Positions 1 through 12,578 of a stretch of 64,000 nt of DNA are shown here, one piece after another. A program made the translations under genes and the position numbers. Each line of letters opens with the position of its first letter. The first letter of the stretch is position 1. The DNA comes from Membranipora membranacea (taxonomy: Eukaryota > Bryozoa > Gymnolaemata > Cheilostomatida > Membraniporidae). The stretch lies in assembly GCA_914767715.1 (NCBI GenBank), contig OU612074.1:6277501-6341500 (forward strand), written 5' to 3'. The notes under the pieces were generated by a model. The model did no database searches, was not told the DNA's origin, and was given only the letters and a program-made list of their open reading frames with translations.

Positions 1-2800
1 TGTTTTAAGGTTTGCAACTAGGCCGTCATATCTCACTTTGAATATTAGCTCCCTGCCATGATGACTTTTAGAGTTGGGAAATTGCCAGAAAATCAGCAAA
101 ACCTCATAAGTACGGTAGGAGGCAAATAAGCCAGATTTTTTGGGCTGAAAATCTTACCTCCTTAGAATCGCTTGAACTTCTGTTTTCAGGTTTGCAACTA
201 GGCGGTTATATCTCACTTTGAATATTAGCTCCCTGCCACGATGACTTTTAGAGTTGAGAAATTGCCAGAAAATCAGCAAAAACTCATAGGTACGGTATGA
301 GGCAAACAAGCCAGATTTTTTGGGCTGAAAATCTTACCTCCTTAGAATCGCTTGAACTTCTGTTTTCAGGCTTGCAACTAGCCCTCATATCACACCTTAA
401 ATATTAGCTCCCTGCGGCGATGACTTTTAGAGTTAGGAAATTGCCAGAAATCAACAAAAACTCATAGGTAGGGTATTGGACAAATAAGCCAGATATTTGG
501 GGCTGAAAATCTTACTCCCTTAGAATCCCTCAAAATTCTGTTTTCAGGTTTGCATCTAGGCCCTCATATCACACCTTAAATGTTAGCTCCCTGCGACGAT
601 GACTTTTAGAGTTTGGAAATTGCCAGAATTTGGCAAAAACTCATATGTACGGTATGGGGCAAATAAGCCAGATTTTTTGGGCTCAAAATCTTTCCTCTTT
701 AGAATCGCTTGAAATTCTGTTTTCAGGTTTGCAACTAGGCTCTCATGTCATACCTTAAATATTTGCTCCCTGCAACGATGATTTTTAGAGTTGGGAAATG
801 GCCAGTAATCAGCAAAAACTTTTAGGTACGGTGTTGGGCTAATAAGCTAGATTTTTTTAGGCTGAAAATCTTACTCATTTAGAATCGCTTAAAATTCTGT
901 TTTCAGGTTTGCAACTAGGCCCTCATATCATGCTTTTAATATTAGCTCCCTGCGACGATGACTTTTATAGCTGGAAAATTGCCAGAAATCAGCAAAACCT
1001 TATAGGTACGGTATTGGGCAAGTAAGCCATATTTTCTGGGCTGAAAATCTTACTCTCGTAGAATCGCTTAAAATTCTGTTTTCAGGTTTGTAACTAAGCC
1101 CTTACTTATATCAAACCTTAAATATTAGATCCCTGCGACGATGGCTTTTAGAGTTGGGAAATTGCCAGAAATCAGCAAAAACTGATAGGTACGGTATAAG
1201 GCAACTAAGCCAAATTTTGTTGGCTGGAAATCTTACTGCCTTAAAATCGCTTAAAATTCTGTTTTCAGGTACGCAACTAAGCCCTTATATCACACCTTAA
1301 ATATTAGCTCCCTGCGACGATGGCTTTTAGAGTTTAGAAATTGCCAGAAATCAGTAAAACCTTATAGGTACGGTATTGGGCAAATAATCCAGATTTTTCG
1401 GTCTGAAAATCTTACCTCCTTAGAATCGCTCGAGTTTCTGTTTTCAGGTTTGCAACTAGGCCGTCATATCACACCGTAAATATTAGCTCCATGCGACGAT
1501 GGATTTTAGAGTAGGGAAATTGCCAGAAATCAGCAAAAACTCATAGGTACGGTATGGGGCAAATAAGCCAAATTTTGTTGGCTGGAAGTCTTACTTCCTT
1601 AGAATCACTTATAATTCTGTTTTCAGGTTTGCAACTAAGCTCTTACTTATATCACACCTTAAATATTAGCTCCATGCGACGATGACTTTGAGAGTTGGAA
1701 AATTGCAAGAAATCAGCGAAAATTCATATGTACGGTATGGGGCAAATAAGCCAGATCCTTTGGGCTCAAAATCTTACTTCCGTAGAATCGCTTAAAATTC
1801 TGTTTTCAGGTTTGCAACTAGGCCGTCATATCTCACTTTGAATATTAGCTCCCTGCCATGATGACTTATAGAGTTGGGAAGTTGCCAGACAATCAGAAAA
1901 AACTCATGGGTACGGTATGAGGCAAATAAGCCAGACTTTTTGGGCTGAAAATCTTACCTCCTTAGAATCGCTTGAACTTCTGTTTTCAGGTTTGCAACTA
2001 GGCCGTCATATCACACCTTAAATTTTAGCTCCATGCAACGATGATTTTTATAGCTGGAAAATTGCCAGAAATCAGCAAAATCTTATAGGTACGGTATGGG
2101 GCAAATAAGCCAGATTTTTTGGGCCAAAAATCTTAATTCCTTAGAATCGCTCGAAAGTCTGTTTTCAGCTTTGCAACTAGGCCCTCACATCACACCTTAA
2201 ATATTAGCTCCATGCGACGATGACTTTTAGAGTTGGGAAATTGCCAGAAATCAGCAAAAACTCATATGTACGGAATGGTCCTAATTAGACAGATGTTTTA
2301 GGCTAAAAATCTTACTTCCTTAGACTCGCTTGAAACTTCGTTTTCAGGTTTACATCTACGCCCTTATATTACACCTTAAATATTAGCTCACTGCGACGAT
2401 GACTTTTAGAGTTGAGATATTGCCAGAAATCAGCAAAAACTCATAGGTACGGAATGGTCCAAATTAGTCAGATTTTTTAGGCTAAAAATCTTACTTCCTT
2501 TGACTCGCTTGAAATTATGTTTTCAGGTTTGCATCTAGGCCCTTATATCACACCTTACACATTAGCTCCCTGCAACGATGACTTTTAGAGTTTGGAAATC
2601 GCCAGAAATCAGTGAAACCTCATAAGTACGGTATGGGGCAATTAAGCCAGATTTTTTTGGGCTGTAAATCTTACTCCTACTCTACTTATTCTGTTTTCAG
2701 GTTTGCAACTAGGCCGTCATATCACACCTTAAATATTAGCTCCCTGCAATGATGATTTTTATAGCTGGACAATTGCCAGAAATCAGCAAAAACTCATAGA
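1..2800. repeat. ~180-bp tandem satellite, about 15.5 monomers
   Basis: A monomer starting TGTTTTCAGGTTTGCAAC recurs near 1, 181, 361, 539, 719, 899, 1079, 1260, 1439, 1619, 1801, 1981, 2160, 2339, 2518 and 2693. The last copy breaks off near 2800. Conserved blocks include TTAGCTCCCTGC, AAATTGCCAGAAATCAGC and GGCAAATAAGCCAGATTTTT. Monomers differ by scattered substitutions and 1-4 bp indels. The array enters from the left window edge, so its true length is unknown. The period is close to nucleosome spacing, as in many satellites. No open frame runs through it. Confidence 0.97.
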
Positions 2801-4640
2801 TATATAGATTATAAATGTTGTATTTCAAATATGGAAGATCATTATTATTTGTGAATATCAATGTCCCACATTCAAGAATATTTTCAAGATTTCATTACGT
2901 AATATTGCAGTAGACTCCCTTCTTTGCTTATGTTCAATTTTTTTTTATAATTCCTTTTTCTTTGAGCAGTGGTTCAACAGGCCTGTCATTGGTCCAATCT
3001 TTGGTTTTGTAACATATCTCCCTGTAACAGCAAGGTTGACTAGATGGAGTGAGACTTGTGCCTCCTAACTCAATCTCCATTTCTTGTGTCTCACAGTCTC
3101 TGGTATTATTACCTCCACTGTTCATTGAGGCTAATGATATCAAAAACTGCATATTAGTGGTAGGCCTATTTGTTATTTTGTAATTTTTTCATTCATGGTA
3201 GTGTGTATCATTGGTGTACCATGAATTGTTACCCATTAGATCACCTGACTAACATAATAATGTGGTTCCTTATTTTGCTTAGTGACTCAGTCAGTAACTG
3301 ACTATGCTATAAGTTGATTTCTTTTACTACTATACTTATGATGATTGGCCAGAATGAGTCACTTTTGTATTCTTGTATTGCACAAGGTCCAATATTGTCT
3401 CTGAAAATAAACATTCAATATAAAGCTGGTTGGTTACAGGATGTGACCTTCTGGCACAGTGATAGCACACAGTCTGTCAACGCTCCTACAAATTTGTGCT
3501 CCCACTTGCATTGTCCAGCCTGCTAAGTTTTTTTTGTAAATTTCGATGTTTGATGCACTGATGCAGAATGTGCATGTAACATCCTTTGTTTCTTTGTAAC
3601 ATTAATATAACAATTCATTGTGGCAGTTTTTCCTCACAATTTTTAAGCTCTCTCTTTTTCTGTTCAGTTGAACTGGCAGACTGTTTATTAGAATCTCATT
3701 TATTCTTGTTTCTGAGGTCCAACTACCAGGGATGTAGTGGTCAATATTTTATTTGATATAAGATAAATGTACCAAACTTAGGGTCAAAGGTGCTCGTTCT
3801 GTTTTTGGGCCATATATATATATAAAATAAGGCCTGATCTTGCTAAGATAATACACTTTAATTTCAATATACAGAAATCAATACTTAATAAATTGACACA
3901 AAATTATGCGAGATTTGAAATCAATGGTCAGTTGTATGAGCATTGCTGCAAAGAACTCACTTAACAACCTAATGCCAACTCAGGGGGGCCTTTTAATTAG
4001 AATGAGCCATGCTTTACTAAAGAAAATAATCGCTATCACAGCGCTCAAAGTTTCGCTCAAATGGTATTTTAATTCACACAAATTTATTCCCAAATTGCTC
4101 ACTCATAATGCATATAGTATTATCAACAAGTGAGCAATTTCACTCAATCATAACGCCCCAAGTAATAAACAATGATGTTAACATTATGATCTTGCAGCGA
4201 ACTATATGAAATGTACAACCAGGAATTGTAAGAGACAACTCACTGATACTCTGTCATCATAACTAGATATCACTTGGTAGCAGCTGATCATTAGAAGGTA
4301 CAGTGTATCAATAAGTTGTGCTCCCACGTAGGCTGGATAGGCAACTCCTAATGCGCATCAGCCCAGTGATTGTCAAATTATTACCACATATGATCAACAT
4401 GTCTCTGGTTTCATGGTTTAAGTAGGATACCATGATGACTTGATGACCATTCCAACATTATTGCTATAGCTTTTATGATTGTGCCAATTTAATTGTATTA
4501 AGGATGGATAACGCTGGATGAGGTGTGTAGGGTTTACCACAAAGCTCTTTCGTATTGGGATCACTAAACACATAATGTATGATGAAGCGAAGCATGCTTG
4601 ATGACGATTGTTTGCCTTAAAAGATACCATGAAGATATCA
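2801..4640. other. intergenic, no supported gene
   Basis: AT-rich sequence with only short open frames and no recognisable domain. A short TA microsatellite lies near 3810-3825. A minus-strand open frame at 2934-3152 ends an exon-like stretch with RDCETQE, reminiscent of the end of a TSP1 exon, but it lacks the rest of the domain and is not called. Confidence 0.5.
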
Positions 4641-4645
4641 GCTAA

Positions 4646-4683
4646 TCCGTGATAGTATAGTGGTGAGTATCCCCGCCTGTCAA
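4646..4683 (+). pseudogene. 5' half of a tRNA-Asp(GTC), truncated in the anticodon loop
   Basis: The stretch matches the first half of a eukaryotic tRNA-Asp almost base for base: the D-arm/A-box segment TAGTATAGTGGTGAGTATC followed by the anticodon-arm strand CCCGCCTGTCA. Similarity stops just after the GTC anticodon. No T arm, B box or 3' acceptor strand follows. It is either a truncated retro-inserted tRNA fragment or the head of a tRNA-derived element that has lost its body. Confidence 0.75.
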
Positions 4684-5400
4684 GTCTGATTGACAACAGC
4701 ATATCCTGTCCAGATGTTCAGCAGAACTCGGAAATTTTTTTGCCTGGTAATAAAATTAAAAGAAACGAGAAATCCAAATATAAACTGCTTTCGATAGCAA
4801 CTGTGATAATACTATACCTCACTATGTCTTTCACTTCCTGCATTTGTATATATAGTCAACAAAACCACAGAAGCTTCGGTTTGTACAAATCAAACCTCAT
4901 CAATGTTATATTACCTCCTTTAAGAAGAACTGCAGGGGATCAATTACTAATTGCTGAATTGTGCCCTCTTCTTCAACAGGAGCACCACTGCAAAAATCTA
5001 CATAATCGACGATATAACATTCCTATTTGACCAATGAGGGGTCTGTTGAAGCAAGACTCCAAGAATGTGAAATGAAAATTGCTCAAAAAATAGAAAAGGC
5101 AAGCTATTGCATTGGTGAGAAGCTTTTTTCCACAGCCCTATTTTTTAACAAACATGGCTGTATGTATTCTGTATGTATTGTATTGTCTCAGGAAGAGAAA
5201 GAAACCATGACCATTCCATTGCAAAAGGTTTAGTCAGATATTGACCAACGAAGTCAATTTTGTTTCCTTGCCTATGAATGTTGGTTTTGATGGTTCAACT
5301 TTACCCATCATTACTGTTTCTTAACCTGCAAACCTTAGCGGAGATACTGAGATACTGTTACCAGATTTTTTTTCCTTGAGAGGACAACATCTCAAAATTT

Positions 5401-5465
5401 TGCATTGACCGGAATCCAGGCCTCCCGCGTGGCAGGCGAGAATTCTACCACTGAACCATCCATGC
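5401..5465 (-). pseudogene. tRNA-Gly(GCC) pseudogene with a T-arm deletion
   Basis: Read on the minus strand, the sequence starts GCATGGATGGTTCAGTGG and keeps the A box, the anticodon stem CCTGCCACGCGGG with GCC anticodon, and a complementary acceptor strand TCAATGC. These are the hallmarks of metazoan tRNA-Gly(GCC). The T arm is shortened to CCTGGATTCCGG, about 6 bases less than normal. The TTCGA loop core and B box are gone, so it should be neither transcribed well nor functional. Confidence 0.88.
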
Positions 5466-5469
5466 TTGA

Positions 5470-6990
5470 TATTCACCCTGAACTAGGTCAGATCTCCTGG
5501 CGGTTCCACACTCTACCATTTCAATCGGTTTCCATGGCGATATAATTACATATGCCGACTTTTGGCTCATTACGGACCGACACATCACAAAATATCTCTT
5601 CCATCTCGTTTTGTCACTCCACCCAACCAGAGGAATCAGACACAGGATAATACGTAATGACTCACACTGACAATCTCTTCCACAGCACTGGTTGAGCAAT
5701 TAAACTATACCAAACTCAGTATCATCATTATCTGTGGTTGTACAGAATATCAGTATTCAGCATAACAAAACTTTTATACACAGAAAGTGGAAGATTTCTG
5801 TGGGGATATTTTACTTACATGAAGATGAAAAACGCAGTGGGATAATCACATCAATCACGGTAACAATTCACCCTTAGACTCTTATCCATATACCCAATGT
5901 TAAAAGTGGAAAATATGAGGTAGGGGGTGCCAACCAACCTGGGGGACCAGGGGCCGCCAGAGCCCTCTGGTGATTACCAAGGATAATGCATCAATTATAG
6001 ACATATTTCGGAAAACACTGGTTATGATATAATAGAGGGATGCATCCCCCTAGGCAAAGTAGGAAGTGGGACTTCATCCTATTGCATTCCCCTAAATTCT
6101 AACACTGCATATACCGATAAAAAACCTATAGCTTCAAATCGAAGTTAAACAAAATAAGTGGTTAGAAAGTAGTAAAAATGTCATTAATCTTTTAGCATTT
6201 TAGCCTGACTCACTGAATATGCATTGTTTTTACTTAAATACCAAGCCTTGCATTCGATGTTAATATTACCAAGGACTTTCCCTTGAATCACTATGGAATA
6301 TAGTATACATTTATTTATCGTAGAACAAACTGGAAATTGTTAATTTTATACTTCAATTTTATCTTGTAATATGGATCTAACAAACTTTTGTGCTTTTTAG
6401 GTATGACTGGACCACTTTCTTCACTTCATCTACATCCTCAGTGTCACTGCTTCGGGATAGAAGTTAATACAAAAATAAAGAAGAACATTAACTGGTTCTA
6501 TTTGAGAATTCATAGGCAATCTTGTCATATCTTGCCCTGTTTACCTGATATAAGGTAATTGCAACAGCCACCATCATTGATCTGAGCAAGTTGAGTTGAG
6601 TTGGCTTAATCGGGCGTTCAATATCAACAGGAGACATCGCCTGAGTCCTTGTCAACAGGAGACTGAGTCCATGTCAAACTGCATATACCCTGTGACTATG
6701 TATCCCTAGCCATTGAGGGCCTTCTACGGTATTCTTTGATAATCATTGAGACTGATGCTATCCCCCATTTCATTGCCGCCAGACCCCTTTCCCTTTTAGT
6801 AATATTAGGAATCAGTTAAAGCTAAATCTCCTCCCAGGGATTAAAGTAAGCCTGTTCACCCTGTACACAACATAATAAACAAGCTACCAGATATTTTCTC
6901 CAGGTATGATTATATTGTTTTGATTGAGACAATGCTGGGCGATCTCAGCTGTAACTACTATTACTCATTAAATCCGATTGTTATCTCCTA
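5470..6990. other. intergenic, no supported gene
   Basis: Only short open frames without recognisable domains on either strand. No TATA-exon arrangement like that of the downstream genes is visible. Confidence 0.5.
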
Positions 6991-6994
6991 GTCT

Positions 6995-7271
6995 GTAGTG
7001 AGTAATAGAAAACTAATTTATTTTTCCTTAAAACTTTGAATGCTAAATTTTCAGATGACATGAGATCGATTGTGACCTAAAATTGGATACTGGATATACT
7101 ATCAATCAAAATGTTGTTGATCTTTATTTTACAGGTGATTCATACATCAGCAAAAAAGATGAAAAATCTGTCACCAAATACTCCATAATGGCAGGGCATG
7201 GCCTTAGCCTCACATTCAACCGTTGGCTTTTTCGCTTGAATATAACACTAAAAACCCACTGCAGCTATTAG
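6995..7271 (+). pseudogene. orphan last intron and terminal exon of the TSP1-repeat gene family
   Basis: The stretch GAGATCGATTGTGACCTAAA, then GTTGATCTTTATTTTACAG, aligns with the last intron and acceptor of the genes in units A (about 14320-14445) and C (about 25060-25180). After the acceptor the exon begins GTGAT, like the GDKY ending of the gene at 32846-35917. Here the frame continues for about 60 codons to TAG at 7269-7271, starting GDSYISKKDEKS. No TSP1 exon precedes it. I infer the 3' remnant of a lost family member, or a duplicated fragment of one. Confidence 0.6.
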
Positions 7272-7279
7272 AAACACTG

Positions 7280-9550
7280 CAATACTATAATAGACAAAGT
7301 TGACATTTTTATTTAAAGTTAACGAGATTCATATCATTCATAATCAAAAACATAGCAAAATTGTTAGATAATACAGCTGATAGGATTTTAGGTTGTGTTC
7401 ATGAAATTTGTCACCACTCTAGACATTCTGCATTAAATATTGGTTTACATCCGCTTCTAATCCTTTACGGTGAAATTTAAAAATATTTATCATCCTTAGT
7501 AAAAAGAATAATAATCTGATAATCAGCCAAAATGTTTAAACTTAAACTACTATTATTATGAGTTTATAATCACTTACAACAGAAAGATTATAGTATAAAT
7601 TTCAGATCTTTGGCAAAGATGAGCGCGTAAGAATTTTAATATCGAAATTCTGCTGCCTCACCTAATTCAAGCTTTTATATTATGTGGTTAATTAGCAGTC
7701 AACAACTAGAATAGAATGCGGATTAGGACTGCAGCAAAACATTGAATGGGAATTTAGAGGTGTAGACTTGTGATACAGAACGTAGTACGTGGGATATTTA
7801 GCTCTCCTGTACCTGTATGAATGGTTGAGCTATATTTCAATGATTATTGTGCCCAAAATTTAATAAAATAAACTGGTTGACTCATTAATATACTAAGATA
7901 TATTGAATTATGAGAGACAGAAGTAATTTTTGATTATAATTCTTGTTGTCCTGTGACATCGGCTTTCTCAATGCTTGTGGCCTGTGCTCTTGTTCTTTAC
8001 ATTATAGCAACAGCTTGAGATGTGATTCAATATCGCTAGGTCCCCCTGTTATATAGAGATCTCTTCACAATGGGGTTCATTACGTGACCCTATTTATATA
8101 CTGATCCATCAATCAAATATATTCATATTACAGAGGAGTTGAGGACATATCAGTAGATTATGACTTTGTAACACCGAAATGTTTTTACAATGATATATCC
8201 AACAATTGGCGGATATTCACATCATGATATAGAAATTATAGGTATGGTCTATCATACTACCGTACCAGGACAATACTACAGCCTAGATTTTAATGTTCTT
8301 CCTTTACCGCCCAACCTCCCACATCTGATATCCCCCACATCTGATATCCATACTTTCTAATCAAATCAGTATAAATTCGGGGCTAAGAATGGCCCTTGGG
8401 ATGAATTCCCCTAGCATTTTTCTAAAATTGTACGACAGTGATAACAGATTGCAACCAACTTTTTTCAAATACGAATGCAGTTGAGTGATATGTCCTAATA
8501 GGTAAAAATATAAGTATCATTACCCTATGCTGCTCATGATTGGTTTGTTGTCTTGTTACACATAGATAAACTTTCTTTTCATTATAAAATCACTTTCGTG
8601 TCCTGTGCGAAAATAGTGTGGAACACGATAGGTTCGGGCTTACATGAGCTGAGATAAAACACAGCTTCATATTCATTCAAGCTTATAGGTTGATATCCAA
8701 AAAGATTTTTTCCTGGCACAAAATATTGTTTGACTGGTCTTGATAGCAACATTTTTTGAATCATTCTCAAATTTGTACTGCGGTTTTTATCAAAACAAAA
8801 TTGCGGCTCAATTTAATGAACAAACTCAACAACAAGAGTGCTCTGACAAGCCACTGTACAGAAAGTATACAAATTAGTGGATATAAGTTTTCAGACTTGC
8901 ATGCCAGCGAGCCTGGCTAGCAATAAACACACAGCAAAAAATTGTCATGCATGTAACGTTGCTTTCAGCAGAAAATATCGTTTCACTTGTTTGACTACCG
9001 TATGTGCGGTAGTATGCCTAATAATTTTGTTGATAACAGCAATTATGGCTGATTGAACGCCCAGTGGTACTTTCAAAACGAATATTAAACTAATACACTC
9101 CTAAACAATGATGAAAAGAGTGCAAACTCTTGTATTACAGCCATTTCAATGGACAGTGGTTCTAAAAATCCCCTGCAGACAAACAAAGTTTATATGTCGC
9201 ATAACTTCAAACCTGTCTTAATCCTAAAATATTAGGATGAAAACTTATTTGAAGCAGCGTGATGGGGGCATTGTTGGAATCTTGAAGACAAAGAAAAACT
9301 TAATCCATTTCCTTATCTTTTTGTCTCTTGCTTGACCTATAAATTTCTTTTTTGACTTAGTGCTCTTCTGAACAACCATCGCAATCATCATCATCTTTTT
9401 AGAGGCAAAACTAATTAGATCTCCAAAATGGTTTTTCACCAGAAATAATGTAATATTGCTTTGATAAAGAAACAGTTGAGACCTAAAGAAGAGGTTTCTG
9501 ATTTCAAAGACCTTATTTGATAAATTCAAAATTGTAGCTTCATATAATCA
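7280..9550. other. intergenic, no supported gene
   Basis: AT-rich with short spurious frames only. A tandem duplication of CCCACATCTGATATC lies near 8318-8349. Confidence 0.5.
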
Positions 9551-9892
9551 TTCATTAGCCTAGATTTGGAGCCAATTGGTTTGCCACTTTGATTGATACA
9601 TGAAAAATTAGCTGGGCTCCATATCTGGTAATGCAGTGCCTAGTCCTACATGCGGATCTGGAACTTTCCCTCCGGCCCGAGGCAGGGGCCTTGCTGCCAA
9701 AGCATTTCGTGCCCATGAAGGACTTATTATACAGAATCAAAGCGCTTAGTTGCAGATGTTGGGCGGTTATAAGGTCATCTGGTGTCATAGGGTAACTACC
9801 CAAAATCTCTGGTGTTACCCTACCAAATAGGGGTACTTGTCATATATGCCTTCCCTTTCAGTACTAGCTCAAGGGGGAGCAAAGTTAACATG

Positions 9893-10936
9893 ACCACATA
9901 ACTCATGTGTGTCAGAAAGGAACCAAAACTCTGTACATGCTAATGCGTAGCTTAAAGAAGGCAAGATGCAAAACACGCTACTTATCCTTTGCCACCATAT
10001 GTCGTCCCATTCTTGAATATACCTCGCATATATGGTCCCCCCACAAAGGAAAATTAATAGATCGATTAGAATTCATAAACCGTAAAGCCTTCAGATGGGT
10101 ATATGGCTTCAGAAAGTATGAAAGTATATCAAATGCTATGCTGGCTAGAAACTGGCACACCCTAGCAACCCGTCGAAATCTAATCGACAAAAATCTTCTA
10201 AACCGTATAGCTGGCGGCAAGGCTGCAGTAGACCCCAGGAGGTTCCTACCTCTATTCAGCAATACCCATAACACCCGGCATGGATCAATCCAGTCCGGTG
10301 TTAATACCAATGTAGCTAGGTTTGCTTATAAGCATCGCATGCTATCTAACAATGTCTTCTAATCTGCATCCTTATTTTCTCCATTCTACTAAATATGTAT
10401 CAATATGTATTGTAAATATTGTATGAACAAGCTAATTACTTTACCTTACTTAAATCTGTACTACGCCCACTGACGTCTATCGACCTAGCCCTGCATTGTG
10501 GATCCCCGCGGGTCCGGGGACTTGTGCCCCCAGCCGGCGTGTGCTGGTTGCACTGCGCCTCATGAGACCTCATTTGCTCACCCTCCATCCTAGCGATGGT
10601 GGGTGCACCCTGGCGGGTGGGTGGGATGGACAACACATGTCTCACACAAGCATTTCATTTTCTTCAATCTAACCCTTTGCTGGCCATATACCTTATAACA
10701 TTATAAAACCGCTGCTCTCACCTAAAGCCTACGCTGCTCAGAGTCTCGATATCTGACAATCATATTTGACAATAGAACATTATTCAGTTGCCATAACCTA
10801 AACACTTCCAGAAACATTCAAAAAAATATTTCTACACAGTTATAGTCCCGATCACTACAATCGACACAATACTATATATCTCGATAGAGGAGCCCCTACA
10901 CTCCGAGTGAGATTAGAAAGGAATGGAATGGAATGA
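9893..10936 (+). mobile_element. 5'-truncated LINE (non-LTR retrotransposon) inserted in unit A
   Basis: An open frame at 9907-10362 encodes the C-terminal end of a LINE reverse transcriptase: residues like RPILEYTSHIWSPHKGKLID, then RLEFINRKAFRWVYG, and the typical post-thumb segment to a stop. A GC-rich 3' region (about 10490-10640) and a GGAAT-type simple tail (about 10915-10935) follow. Units B and C lack the insert between TCAGTACT-GCTCAAG and the TTTGCTTGTTCA block, so the boundaries are visible. AACATG occurs at 9887-9892 and 10937-10942 and may be the target duplication. The 5' part of the element is absent. Confidence 0.85.
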
Positions 10937-12251
10937 AACATGTTTTTGCCTGTTCAACAGTTAAATTTCGTTTCATCCTTAATCCTGAGCGTGGATTATA
11001 TGTCTTTACCTCCATGGGAAAAGACCAAAGTTAGAGGGATAATGGGTTTCAGATAGAGATACTGTCACATATTTTAGTGAAAGCTTGATCAGTTTGTGTC
11101 CAGGCCCGGTACCAGGTTTCAATGGGAGAGAGAATACCATGTCCCTGAATGACACAAAGCATTGCTAAGTATTCATAGTTGAGGATAATGACATCGGTTA
11201 TTATCTGGTCATGCCTTGATTTGATAAAGAATACCTTTAAACCCAACAATCCCTCCAGGTCAACATTGTCTTGTCTATTTAATCGATCTAACAGCAAAAT
11301 AATTGATCACAGATGGGTTTCGGGCACAGGCTTTTGGTGGTACACTTCATCACAAAGTCATCACAAACCTATCAAGCTTACTGGGAATGCGAATTAGATA
11401 GAATTATTTGAGTACGATAACATCTGTTACAATAGATGATAAATCAAGATTACTATGTAATAATTGTGGGCTGGCAATTTCCATATACCATTATTAACAA
11501 CTTTTGTCCAGATACCAGGACTTTGCATGTCATAAAAACTGTAATTTTTGTTTAATATTTCAAGCTCTATGTGGCTTGTTCATGTGACCTATCTAGCGCA
11601 TTACAAATGTGGGTAGTACCACCCAACAACACAATATGGTTTGTCTGCTTGGCTTATAATAACATATTTGTTGGTCAAGACACTGTCAGTGCCATCCGTT
11701 CCCATTTCTTACAAACACCTCAATTCCGACCAGACCAGTTTCTTCACGCTGGTCGATGGCTCTCCATCATGCTTAGCTTTAAATAATGTCACAAATTTTC
11801 GCCTCACGGCACTGTTCATATTTCCTTTCGCCAAATTCATTCACCATCATCATTATTCACTTTTCAATGAGCATCTAGGAGACATATTTAAGATCCATGG
11901 ACAATTCAACAGGGTATGGGTGAAAAAAAGAGCAATTCGTCCGGGGAAACAGACAGCTGCATATGATAGATGTAATATAAATTGGAAAAAATGAAAGAAA
12001 ACAGTAAGGTAATGATTGGCATGGACATTGTTTTAACCATGCTAAAGTAATGTGTTGTAATTTGAAGCTAGGTCAAAGAGTGCGATGAACTACACTCACC
12101 CCTTGTGACCTCTCCTTATTATTGTGGAACTGTCAGTTAATATCAAGACAGTAATATCGCTGTGACACAATGATTCCATCTGAGCCTATTATATATATCA
12201 TTTGATGAAAAATTAATCTGACAACCACAATATCGCCGGTCTTTAAGCGGC

Positions 12252-12258
12252 TATAAAT
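12252..12258 (+). promoter_or_regulatory. TATA box of the unit A TSP1 gene
   Basis: TATAAAT in GCGGCTATAAATACC sits at the same place as TATAAAAGG in units B and C. It is followed by a conserved leader exon ending AAATACG and a GTAAGT donor at 12339, so transcription should start near 12280. Confidence 0.8.
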
Positions 12259-12578
12259 ACCAGGGAGTTGTTCTATTCAAATCACTTCCCAAGTTGTCTT
12301 GGATCAGATCAGACCTGTAAAACATACAGCAAAATACGGTAAGTTCCCTACATATTGAAGTAAACTGAAGTTCAGGTTCTCCACTCAATGGTACTTGCTA
12401 TACTGTGAACATATCAGGTTCTCAGTTCAGGTCATTTTGCTGCAGGATATCAATCTTTTCCTCATTAATTTTAACTGAACTCACAAAAGCCAACATAAAC
12501 ATTTTGAAGACCAACTGAAACAAATTCAGTGTTGATGGTTTTTCTGTGGTTCAAACATTGTTCTTTCATTTGCAGAAC

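Noticed and set aside
2934-3152. Minus-strand frame with NTRDCETQE, like the end of a TSP1 exon
   Set aside because: No WxxW, no CxxSC core and no matching splice sites or other exons on that strand; too short to call.
9978-10310. Minus-strand 110-codon frame
   Set aside because: Antisense shadow of the LINE reverse-transcriptase end.
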